Part shown: one piece after another, positions 1 to 6,652 of the stretch
Numbering within the stretch: the stretch's first letter is position 1
Layout: each line of letters opens with the position of its first letter
Assembly: GCA_030600745.1 (NCBI GenBank)
Contig: JAUVLL010000072.1
Location: forward strand, 1-10,854
DNA: 10,854 nucleotides
From: Spirochaetaceae bacterium
GTDB taxonomy: Bacteria > Spirochaetota > Spirochaetia > B11-G9
Direction of reading: 5' to 3'
Position numbers and translations under genes: made by a program
The notes under the pieces: model-generated
What the model was told of the DNA's origin: nothing
Seen by the model: only the letters and a program-made list of their open reading frames with translations
Databases searched by the model: none

Positions 1-332
1 CATATACAGGTGGTTTCCTGGTTCTTACGGGATTGGTCAGGATTGCCGGTAGTTTGTTTAAATTCGATGGTTATACATTGTTTTTATATCCATTTATATG
101 TATGACAATTCTAATATCTTTCTCAATTATTGTAATTGAAGCTGGAACCCGCCGTGGATATGTTTCGATTCTTATGTACAGTCTATTATTTCCCTTATCG
201 CTTTTACTGGCATTAATACCGTGGTTATATTATATAAATAATATTTTAGCTTCAGTTGGTGTTGGTGTTGCAGCATTTGTTGTCGCCGGACTGGTCTTCT
301 TCCTATTAAAAAAAGACTATATCAGGAATTGA
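1..332 (+). CDS. C-terminal part of a polytopic membrane protein, unknown function (partial)
   Basis: The reading frame is open from base 3, so the gene starts upstream of the window; the 109 visible residues are only its C-terminus. They form about four hydrophobic membrane-spanning stretches separated by short basic loops (for example GTRRG), and the protein ends in a short charged tail, KKDYIRN, after the last helix. I do not recognise a family: no transporter or enzyme motif is visible. The next gene, a lipoprotein, starts about 30 bases after the stop on the same strand with no terminator between, so the two may be co-transcribed. The TTG at 33 could be mistaken for a start but has no ribosome binding site and sits inside a hydrophobic stretch. 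Confidence 0.6.
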   Translation, partial: YTGGFLVLTGLVRIAGSLFKFDGYTLFLYPFICMTILISFSIIVIEAGTRRGYVSILMYSLLFPLSLLLALIPWLYYINNILASVGVGVAAFVVAGLVFFLLKKDYIRN

Positions 333-364
333 TTTATGTGTTTTGATGAATTCCCCTAACAGTA

Positions 365-1204
365 ATGATGAAAAAGTATATTGTAATTATAATTTTGCAT
401 TTTTTATTAATTTCCTGTTCTGAAGTAGAGATTATCTCTGATCAATACTGGTACTCACTTATTTCTGATTTTCAGAGGAAAGCAGTTGGGCTTAGATTCC
501 ATGCTTTTATTAATGGAAAATATTTGAATTTGGCTGTTGCTGATACAGCGGAAGGTCTTCCTGAAATAAGCTGCTTTACAGAGAGTAAAAGTAATATTTA
601 TCTATTCAGTCCCATGTTAAGCCAAAGTATTTCATTTTCCGGAGAATCCGCTGGTTCCTGTGTTTTTTATTATTTTGATAGTATCAATAGATCTGCAGCA
701 GAAGACAGTAGCGATAATATGGTTATTATTGAACGGAACAGAAGGAAAGCGTTTTATGAAGCCGGTATAATGACAGGTGTAGAAGTTGTGGATGGATCTT
801 TTATTCCTGTAGTGTATGATGTTGATAATTCAGTTCAGAGAGAAGAGATTGAAAGTTTTTGTAATGGGATTAAAAATAGTGGTAAAAATATAACAATTGT
901 GCCTTTGAAAGTAGATTCAAATACATCAGAATCAGAAATCAGGGATTTTTTTGACAGAGAGAATGTTAAAAACAGTTCTTTTCTGGCCGTTTTTACTGAC
1001 AAATGGAAAACTGTCTGCTATGAATTATCTGAAAGAGATGGTAAATTGATTGTAACATCTGACTCCTGGTTTTACAAAAACTATGAGTCATTTATAGTTT
1101 TTAGTGTAGAAGATGATGTTAAAGGTATGATGAAAAAAGTATATAATAATATTAAAACAGGAAAACATGCAGATATAACCCTTGATGGATGTATTTGTAG
1201 GTGA
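365..1204 (+). CDS. Putative lipoprotein, unknown function
   Basis: The protein has 279 residues. Its N-terminus is a lipoprotein signal peptide: two lysines, a hydrophobic stretch (residues 5-16) and a lipobox ending LIS-C with the lipidated cysteine at residue 18, so it should be anchored in the membrane facing the periplasm or exported outward. The rest is soluble. Alternating hydrophobic strands such as SFIPVVYDV and FLAVFTD hint at an alpha/beta domain of the periplasmic-binding-protein type, but I cannot assign a family. Two ATG codons are adjacent at 365 and 368, neither with a good Shine-Dalgarno sequence; 368 is equally possible. It lies between the membrane protein and the flaA operon. 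Because flaA has its own strong promoter, membership of the flagellar operon is not supported. Confidence 0.65.
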   Translation: MMKKYIVIIILHFLLISCSEVEIISDQYWYSLISDFQRKAVGLRFHAFINGKYLNLAVADTAEGLPEISCFTESKSNIYLFSPMLSQSISFSGESAGSCVFYYFDSINRSAAEDSSDNMVIIERNRRKAFYEAGIMTGVEVVDGSFIPVVYDVDNSVQREEIESFCNGIKNSGKNITIVPLKVDSNTSESEIRDFFDRENVKNSSFLAVFTDKWKTVCYELSERDGKLIVTSDSWFYKNYESFIVFSVEDDVKGMMKKVYNNIKTGKHADITLDGCICR

Positions 1205-1230
1205 TATTTTTACGATTATAAGAAAAAGAT

Positions 1231-1259
1231 TTGACAAACAAATGGCTAAGAAATATAAT
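1231..1259 (+). promoter_or_regulatory. Sigma-70-type promoter of the flaA operon
   Basis: TTGACA at 1231-1236 and TATAAT at 1254-1259 are separated by 17 bases. All twelve bases match the housekeeping consensus at the ideal spacing. Transcription should start near 1266, giving a leader of about 45 bases before the first flaA. The leader carries AAGGAG at 1298-1303, six bases from the ATG. Confidence 0.85.
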
Positions 1260-1309
1260 TCTAAGTGCTTGTAAACATTGTAATTGCATAATTTAACAAG
1301 GAGTACAGA

Positions 1310-2038
1310 ATGAGAAAAGGCAGCATTCTTATCATATGCCTTACGGTGCTTTTTTTACTGGTTCTGCCGTCAGTCATGGCTGATTCAGCTACAGAAAACC
1401 TCGAATCCATGGTTCTTGAGAGTTTTGATCCTGAAAGCAGAACAACTGACTGGCTTGTAGTTGGAAGTAAATTTACCACTGAAGGTTACCCGAAACAAAC
1501 CTATACCGAAGCTTTCCCGGAGGCCGTTTTTGGGTCCAATCCTGATGATAAAGATCTTCAGGTTTTAGGAATTAATGTAAAATGGGACAGAAAGGGATAT
1601 AACAACATAGAAATTATTCCTGTTAAGAAGGATGATGATGGAAATGTAGTTCCGAATCCGATTTCAGTTCCCGGAAGAGTTCAGAAACTTGATCTATGGG
1701 TTTGGTGTTCTGATTTTGATTATTATTTTGAAGTTCATGTAAGGGATACTAAAGGTGTAATTCATGTACTAAATATGGGAAGTCTGGCTAAAATTGGATG
1801 GAACAATTTTTTTACAAATATCCCCTCCAGAATTGTGCAAACAGGGCATTATGTTCCTCATCTGAAGAGCCTTGAGCTTGTTAAAATTGTAGTTTGGACT
1901 AAACCTATTGAGAATGTCAGTGATTATTATGTTTATTTTGATCAGATAAAGGTTTTAACAGACACCTTTATTACCAGATTTGACGGTGATGACCTTGCTG
2001 GACAGGGAAGTTCAGAAAAAATCTGGGGAGAGGAGTAG
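1310..2038 (+). CDS. flaA: Flagellar filament outer layer protein FlaA (FlaA2-like paralogue)
   Basis: FlaA proteins form the sheath around the flagellin core of spirochaete periplasmic flagella. This 242-residue protein starts with a Sec signal peptide (hydrophobic residues 5-19, likely cleavage after VMA at residue 24), as expected for export to the periplasm. The core matches the FlaA pattern: a VLGINVKWDRKGYN segment, a KLDLWVW strand, a GWNNF motif and a YYVYFDQIKVLTD segment near the C-terminus. The same blocks recur in the next gene, so the two are paralogues. The start is fixed by AAGGAG six bases upstream. The stop is followed within three bases by the start of the second flaA. I call it FlaA2-like because its C-terminus lacks the DDMxDNW ending of FlaA1; that subtype is less certain than the family. 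Confidence 0.9.
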   Translation: MRKGSILIICLTVLFLLVLPSVMADSATENLESMVLESFDPESRTTDWLVVGSKFTTEGYPKQTYTEAFPEAVFGSNPDDKDLQVLGINVKWDRKGYNNIEIIPVKKDDDGNVVPNPISVPGRVQKLDLWVWCSDFDYYFEVHVRDTKGVIHVLNMGSLAKIGWNNFFTNIPSRIVQTGHYVPHLKSLELVKIVVWTKPIENVSDYYVYFDQIKVLTDTFITRFDGDDLAGQGSSEKIWGEE

Positions 2039-2041
2039 GTG

Positions 2042-2764
2042 ATGAGAAATATAAATAAGTTTTTAATTTTTACAGTGATTATTCTTGTTGCCGGTTCCTT
2101 TGCCTTTGGTCAGTCAGTTTCCAATATTGGTGATCCTGATCCTACTGAAATAGGTGTAGATACGGCACAGCAGAAGCTTAAAGAGGTTTCTGTCTCTAAA
2201 TTTGAGGATGCCGGATTCTGGTCTGTATACATGGGAAGAGATCAGGGGATTACTACTTTGCGCAGGCTTCCCGGTGGAGCTATTGACAAAGAACCTATCC
2301 CGGATGAGGAGCAGATTGGTTTAAGCGAGGCTGATCAGTATGTACTGGGCGTTAGAGTTGACTACTATAAGCGTGGTTATAATCAGTTTGTAATAAAACC
2401 GGCAAAACCTCTGCCGGTAGAAGGAATTGTTAAGACTCTTTCTCTCTGGGTAGTCGGCCGTAACAGCCCCCATGTTTTAAAGATGCTTGTTTCAGATCAG
2501 TATGGAAATAAAGCTGAAATGACTATGGGTAAATTGAATTTTACCGGTTGGAAAAAAATGACAGTGGCAGTACCTACAAGTATTAAACAGCAGGATTATC
2601 ATTATGCAAATAGAATGGGTATCAAAATTGAAGGTTTCAGGGTAGATTGTGATCCGGTAGAGACCCGTGGTACCTATTTCTTCTATCTTGATGATCTAAG
2701 AGCAGTAACAGATCTTTTTGCCGAAGAAAGTCGTGATGTTGATGATATGATGGACAACTGGTAG
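2042..2764 (+). CDS. flaA: Flagellar filament outer layer protein FlaA (FlaA1-like)
   Basis: This is a second periplasmic flagellar sheath protein of about 240 residues. A signal peptide covers residues 1-23, with likely cleavage at FAFG before QSV. The FlaA blocks are clear: VLGVRVDYYKRGYNQFVIKP, KTLSLWVVGRN, TGWKKMTV and FFYLDDLRAVTD. The protein ends RDVDDMMDNW, close to the ending I recall for treponemal FlaA1. I chose ATG 2042 because GAGGAG (2030-2035) lies six bases upstream, inside the end of the previous gene; the GTG at 2039 is too close to it. The three-base gap to the first flaA implies coupled translation, which would help keep the two sheath proteins in proportion. A strong terminator follows. 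Confidence 0.92.
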   Translation: MRNINKFLIFTVIILVAGSFAFGQSVSNIGDPDPTEIGVDTAQQKLKEVSVSKFEDAGFWSVYMGRDQGITTLRRLPGGAIDKEPIPDEEQIGLSEADQYVLGVRVDYYKRGYNQFVIKPAKPLPVEGIVKTLSLWVVGRNSPHVLKMLVSDQYGNKAEMTMGKLNFTGWKKMTVAVPTSIKQQDYHYANRMGIKIEGFRVDCDPVETRGTYFFYLDDLRAVTDLFAEESRDVDDMMDNW

Positions 2765-2792
2765 GAGATAAACAATAGATTGAAGTTAATGT

Positions 2793-2821
2793 AAAACCCT
2801 CTGGAATGGAGGGTTTTTTTT
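2793..2821 (+). terminator. Rho-independent terminator of the flaA operon
   Basis: AAAACCCTC (2793-2801) pairs perfectly with GAGGGTTTT (2809-2817) around a seven-base loop, and the 3' arm runs into eight T residues (2814-2821). It lies 29 bases after the second flaA stop and separates the flagellar operon from the OmpA-like gene. Confidence 0.92.
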
Positions 2822-2888
2822 ATATCAGGCTAAATATAAAGTGTGTGCCTGTGTCCCGTACTACTTCTGTATAGAAAGAGGCAGAAAA

Positions 2889-4064
2889 GTGAAGATATTA
2901 TTTCGAATTATTGCAATTTTTATTTTTTTGTCCCAAAGCCTGTATTCTCAGGAACTTATTACACTTAACCTTGGTTTCCAGTACAGGGTCACTGAGCGGC
3001 AAAACCTGCGTATAAGAGTAAACGGTAATTACAAAGGTTATTTATACAGAGAGTACAGAGGATTTTTGCGACAGGAATCTGATAATGATAAGCATTATAA
3101 AGGTGAATTCTACATTCTGCAGGATATGAAAAGAGATTCCCAGCTCATTGCAAAGGTTGTGGATGATGTTTATCCTACTGAGTTTTATCTGAATCCTGCA
3201 GGGTTTATATCGATATCTGATGAATTTTCAGTGCCCCTTCATCAGAGTTTTCCTGCCTTTTCCTTTGACGCTGTTATTCCCGGTGATTCCTGGGTTGCTT
3301 CAGGAACTGATCTGATTTATGACAGCAGCGGCAATTTTATAAAGATTCCCTTTTTATGCAGATATATTTACAGGGGGGAGGAGACCTATCTTTCCCGTCC
3401 TGTAGTAGTTATTGATGCCCAGTATGCCTTGCGTTATAAAAAGAGTTCATATGATAATAATATATCTGATATTGTAAGTATTAATGGAAGCCACAAATCG
3501 GTAATTATGCTCTATAAAGACACAAAAGGGGGCATTTTTATACGGACTGAACTTAATCAGGATATTGGCTATCTCAACGGTAATAATGAAACTACAGCAG
3601 GGTTTATCCTGACCTGGTATGATGGTATTTCCGGAAATATGGTTGCTTCCACCAGGGAGAGGATAATTAAAAGTCTGGATGGCAGCGGAGAAGAAGATAT
3701 TATCTTTGAGGAAAAAGACAATGGATTGATGCTTCAAATGCAGAATATCCATTTTCTGCCGGATAGTCCTATAATACTGACAGAAGAAAGAACTCGTCTG
3801 GATGCTATAGCAAGGCTCCTTAAAGAGGCTCCGGGCAGAACTTTTCTTGTGGTCGGACATACAGCAGATGTTGGAACTGTGGAGAGTCAGTATGAATTAT
3901 CTGTAGAGAGAGCTAAATCTATTATCGATGAGATGGTTGCAAGAGGTCTTCAGTCAAAACAATTCATTTACAAAGGTGAGGGCGGAACTCAGCCTATTGC
4001 CTCAAATTTAACTAATGAGGGGAGAGCACAAAACCGCAGAGTAGAGATAACTATTCTGGATTAA
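2889..4064 (+). CDS. Secreted protein with C-terminal OmpA/MotB peptidoglycan-binding domain
   Basis: The protein has 391 residues from a GTG start. AAGAGG (2876-2881) lies seven bases upstream, and translation from here gives a normal signal peptide (hydrophobic residues 3-14, cleavage after LYS at residue 20); starting at GTG 2841 would add a non-signal-like leader. Residues 21-285 are rich in beta-strand patterns and match no family I know. Residues 287-391 are an OmpA-like domain: the opening IHFLPDSP, the GHTADVGT block (a variant of GHTDxxG), a LSVERAKSI helix and the closing AQNRRVEITIL. Such domains bind peptidoglycan, so the protein probably links cell wall and outer membrane. No clear -35 is seen; TATAAA at 2835-2840 is a possible -10. 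Its 3' end overlaps the restored end of the convergent tatD by about 14 bases. Confidence 0.85.
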   Translation: MKILFRIIAIFIFLSQSLYSQELITLNLGFQYRVTERQNLRIRVNGNYKGYLYREYRGFLRQESDNDKHYKGEFYILQDMKRDSQLIAKVVDDVYPTEFYLNPAGFISISDEFSVPLHQSFPAFSFDAVIPGDSWVASGTDLIYDSSGNFIKIPFLCRYIYRGEETYLSRPVVVIDAQYALRYKKSSYDNNISDIVSINGSHKSVIMLYKDTKGGIFIRTELNQDIGYLNGNNETTAGFILTWYDGISGNMVASTRERIIKSLDGSGEEDIIFEEKDNGLMLQMQNIHFLPDSPIILTEERTRLDAIARLLKEAPGRTFLVVGHTADVGTVESQYELSVERAKSIIDEMVARGLQSKQFIYKGEGGTQPIASNLTNEGRAQNRRVEITILD

Positions 4065-4867
4065 ACAGTTTAAGAAAGTTCTTTTTTACTGAAATTATAA
4101 ACTTATCTACAGGCATTTTTCGGCATTCTGCTATCGTTTCGTAGGTAAAACCAATATGACCGGGATGGTTTAACTTACCACGGACCTTTTGGGGACTTAA
4201 ATATGGGCTGTCGGTTTCTACAAAGATAGATTTTTCTGGTATTTGTGCCGCAACTTCCCTGAGATTGGTATTTTTTTTTGTATGTTACATTCCCCGCAAA
4301 GGAAATAGAGAGGCCTAAATCAAGAAAACTTACGGCTGCCTGGTAATCAGAAGAAAAGCAGTGTACTATTCCCCCTGCAGAGGGTGGTGTAGTTTTTAGT
4401 GTTTCTAAAATTTCTTTGTCTGCATCCCTGTTATGAATAAGAATTGGAAGCTTGTATTTATTTGCAAGTTCAATCTGTGCTTCGAACAATTCGGTCTGAA
4501 GTTTTTTAGTACCATAATTCCAGTGCCAGTCCAGGCCTATTTCTCCAATAGCAGAAATTCTTCTGTTTTTTTTGCCTGAAGAGTTTTTTAATATTATGTT
4601 TTTTTCAAGTTCCAATATAAGATTCTGTACAGAATCTTTTTCCACTTCCGAAGGGTAGTTACCAGCAGCCAATAAAATATTATTAAAACCTGAGAGTAAT
4701 TCGAATCTCTCTTCGATATCATCCATTTGGATACCAATATCTACAGCATATTCAAGACCTGAAGCAAAAGCCTCCTGTAGAACTGCTTTAGAGTCCATAT
4801 CTTTTTTGGCCATAATAAGACCATGAAAATGGGTATCGATCATCCCCTTTTGTAAATTAAATTTCAC
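4051..4867 (-). pseudogene. tatD: TatD family metal-dependent hydrolase, frameshifted in a 9-base homopolymer
   Basis: TatD enzymes are TIM-barrel metal hydrolases acting as 3'-5' DNA exonucleases. Visible motifs are MIDTHFHG (metal-binding HxH), GEIGLDWHW, PILIHNRDA and IVHCFS. After GNVTYKK the frame goes wrong at a run of nine T on the plus strand (4271-4279) and ends at an early stop near 4175. With one base fewer, the other frame continues with the expected TNLREVAAQIP, FVETDSPYLSPQ, RGKLNHPG and IGFTYETIAE and stops at 4051-4053. The gene is therefore whole apart from one base, which could be a real mutation, slippage or a sequencing error. I prefer the GTG start at 4867, with TGGAG six bases upstream; ATG 4843 is the alternative. 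An earlier ATG at 4939 has no family similarity upstream. Confidence 0.85.
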
Positions 4868-4900
4868 ATAGTTCTCCAGTAATTTTCTTTCTGTGTCATG

Positions 4901-4929
4901 TTGACCAACATTCCAATCAACTGTAGTAT
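4901..4929 (+). promoter_or_regulatory. Probable promoter of tRNA-Leu
   Basis: TTGACC (4901-4906) and TAGTAT (4924-4929) are 17 bases apart, which would start the transcript a few bases before the tRNA. It lies in the 75-base gap between the divergent tatD and tRNA. A TATAGT at 4927-4932 would need a 20-base spacer. Confidence 0.5.
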
Positions 4930-4942
4930 AGTAACACAATTC

Positions 4943-5027
4943 GCCGGAGTGGTGGAATTGGTAGACACAGAGGACTTAAAATCCTCCGGCCTTAACAGCT
5001 GTACCGGTTCAAGTCCGGTCTCCGGTA
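4943..5027 (+). tRNA. tRNA-Leu (anticodon UAA)
   Basis: This is a class II tRNA of 85 bases with all arms visible. The acceptor GCCGGAG pairs with CTCCGGT (5020-5026), with a G-U pair at the end. The D arm contains GGTGGAATTGGTAGACAC. The anticodon stem is GAGGA/TCCTC with loop CTTAAAA, so the anticodon is TAA (4977-4979), reading UUA and UUG. A long variable arm occupies 4987-5002. The T arm is ACCGG/CCGGT with loop TTCAAGT. A at 5027 is the discriminator, and CCA is not encoded. The 3' end borders an integrase pseudogene, the usual arrangement for an element integrated into a tRNA. Confidence 0.97.
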
Positions 5028-5101
5028 TAAAAATATAGCTAAAGTGTTGTAGTATAAGCACTTAACAATTCTATGACCAGAAATGGTTGACAATTTAGAT
5101 G

Positions 5102-5132
5102 CCTCACCTCTTTTATTGATAGGTGTGAGGTG
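5102..5132 (+). promoter_or_regulatory. Stem-loop covering the integrase ribosome binding site
   Basis: CCTCACCT (5102-5109) can pair with AGGTGTGAGG (5121-5130), giving eight pairs with a two-base bulge. The 3' arm contains the Shine-Dalgarno sequence (GAGGTG, 5127-5132) for the integrase ATG at 5139, so folding would hide it. A possible -35, TTGACA at 5087-5092, lies just upstream with only a weak -10. Confidence 0.4.
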
Positions 5133-5138
5133 TTAACC

Positions 5139-6200
5139 ATGAAAAAAAAGCCCTATAGATTTTGGAAATGTAAAGATAGAGGTGGTATTTTTTACGTCCA
5201 ATTCCGACATATTCCCGGCAAATGGATTACTACAAGTGAGACAGACCGGGATAGAGAGGTGTTAGCTGCGGGAAGGTTTCTTAAAGATGGGGCGACCATT
5301 AAAAAAGATACACTTACATTAAATGAATATGCAAATGATTTCTTTTCTGAAGCTGATCCACAGGGTTGGAGACGAAGAGAAGAAGCCTTGGGGCATTATC
5401 GAACAGAGCGTTTCTATAAATCATCTGCAGGCAGATTAAAAAATTATATTCTTCCAGAATATGGGGGCTATTTGCTTGTTTCATTGACTCCACGGATAAT
5501 ACAAAACTGGATTCTTGCTCTTAAATAAAATAGAGGTAAATCTCTATCTGATAATAGAAAAAATAAAATTCTCCAGACTTTTACTTATGTTATGCAGGAA
5601 GCAAAGCTCTAGGAGATTATTGGAAGTAATCCGTTGGATGATACCGGCAAGATAGCGGAACGAAATCAGACAAGAGAGATTCTTACAACTGATGAGATAA
5701 ACAAACTTTTCCCAGCAGATGAGTCTGAATTACTAAGAATCTGGTTGTCCTGGGAGTGGATAAGTTTTTTTATAATTGAATTAACTTGTGGACTTAGACC
5801 AGGGGAAGTTGCAGCTCTTAAATGGGCAGACTATCGGCCAGGATTGGGGTTTATTATTCACCGATCCTATGATTATGATACAAAAGGTACAAAAGATAAA
5901 ATAAAAACAGATAAAAAAGGAATGAAGGGTAAGCCTGCAGTCCTTATTGATATAGCTGAAAAATATCTTTTAAGGCATCGTGGAGATAAGCAGCCTACCG
6001 GATTTGAACTTGTGTATCATAACACCACTAATGGTGTTATTATCCCTGAAACCAGTAATAAACACTTTAAGGGAGCATTGAAGAGGGCTAAAATTGAAAG
6101 AAATAATAGAACCCAGTATTCCTTATGGCATACTTATGATACTCAAGCTCTTGTTGAATTGGATTTTGATACCCTTAATCGTCTTTATGATGGTTCTTGA
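5139..6200 (+). pseudogene. Tyrosine recombinase (phage-type integrase), degenerate
   Basis: Site-specific integrases of this family insert elements into sites such as tRNA 3' ends. One frame runs from ATG 5139 to 6200 but is broken by TAA at 5526-5528 and TAG at 5610-5612. The N-terminal arm (KPYRFWKCKDRGGIFYVQFR) and a SAM-like core-binding domain (about residues 60-160) are recognisable. The catalytic domain keeps the first arginine box, TCGLRPGEVAALKW, but the His-x-x-Arg box, normally HSLRHTY, reads YSLWHTY, so both catalytic residues are lost. The protein then ends shortly after LDFDTLNRL, before the conserved GH segment and the nucleophilic tyrosine. Three of these lesions fit C-to-T changes (CAT to TAT, CGG to TGG, CAG to TAG). 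The gene cannot make an active recombinase. Confidence 0.9.
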
Positions 6201-6236
6201 TCTGGAAGTGTATAGAATTTTATAAAGATATAATTG

Positions 6237-6265
6237 TTGACACATAGTACCGTATGTAGTACTAT
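6237..6265 (+). promoter_or_regulatory. hicA operon promoter with an internal palindromic operator
   Basis: TTGACA (6237-6242) and TACTAT (6260-6265) are 17 bases apart. Between and over them lies a perfect inverted repeat, ATAGTAC (6244-6250) and GTACTAT (6259-6265), with an eight-base spacer. A repressor bound here would block RNA polymerase. The likely ligand is HicB, whose ribbon-helix-helix domain suits such a site; that assignment is inference. Confidence 0.65.
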
Positions 6266-6277
6266 AAAAGTGGAAGG

Positions 6278-6339
6278 AGAACCTACGAGAAGATATGGAC
6301 GGCACAAATTGATAGTTATGAATTGAAAAGGTAGGTTCT
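6278..6339 (+). repeat. 9-bp inverted repeat in the hicA leader
   Basis: AGAACCTAC (6278-6286) and GTAGGTTCT (6331-6339) are exact reverse complements separated by 44 bases. The 3' arm ends one base before the hicA ATG and includes part of its weak Shine-Dalgarno region (AAAAGGTAGG). In RNA the stem would mask hicA initiation. The loop holds a tiny ATG reading frame (MDGTN, from 6295), which may be chance. Confidence 0.55.
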
Positions 6340-6340
6340 A

Positions 6341-6583
6341 ATGGCACAATTACAAAAACGAATCCGTAAGATTATTCAAAATCCTAAAGCTGTGGATTTT
6401 GCTAATCTTCAGTATGTTCTGATTAAACTTGGTTGTACTGAAAGACAGCCAAAGAGTGGCGGTTCTCATTATATTTATAAAAGAAAGGGGGATAACTTTA
6501 CGATTTCAATACCAAAGAAAAATCCGATAAAAGAAAATTATGTTAAAAACGTAATTGAATTACTGGGTCTGGAAGATTATTAG
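6341..6583 (+). CDS. hicA: HicA family mRNA interferase toxin
   Basis: HicA toxins are small double-stranded-RNA-binding-fold ribonucleases that cleave mRNA and arrest growth. This 80-residue protein has the family layout: a helix (VDFANLQYVLIKLGC), the catalytic-histidine strand GGSHYIYKR with His43, a second strand FTISIPKKNP, and a closing helix (ENYVKNVIELLGL). It is slightly longer than the shortest HicA proteins because of an N-terminal helix (LQKRIRKIIQNP), as in the related HicA subgroup. It is the first gene of the operon, the usual hicA-hicB order. The leader has a repressor-type palindrome and a hairpin able to hide the start. Nothing looks broken, so the toxin is probably functional. 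Confidence 0.88.
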   Translation: MAQLQKRIRKIIQNPKAVDFANLQYVLIKLGCTERQPKSGGSHYIYKRKGDNFTISIPKKNPIKENYVKNVIELLGLEDY

Positions 6584-6652
6584 AAGATAGTTTTTTAATT
6601 GAGCAAAAGAGGGGAATAGCTCTTATTCTAAAGGGCAAGGATAAGGTGAAAT

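Noticed and set aside
1261..1479. A minus-strand frame over the flaA promoter and start.
   Set aside because: It is antisense to the signal peptide region of flaA and shows no family signature.
3447..3860. A 137-codon minus-strand frame inside the OmpA-like gene.
   Set aside because: It is antisense to a well-supported gene, has no recognisable motif and no ribosome binding site.
4868..4939. N-terminal extension of TatD to the ATG at 4939.
   Set aside because: The extra residues have no TatD similarity, reach almost into the tRNA, and a well-placed ribosome binding site supports GTG 4867.
4864..5061. A minus-strand reading frame containing TGLEPVQLLRPEDFKSSVST.
   Set aside because: It is the antisense of the tRNA-Leu gene, a common false protein call.
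6601..6630. A second promoter or terminator between hicA and hicB.
   Set aside because: The best hexamers are poorly spaced and the AAGAG/CTCTT stem is only five pairs with no T run.
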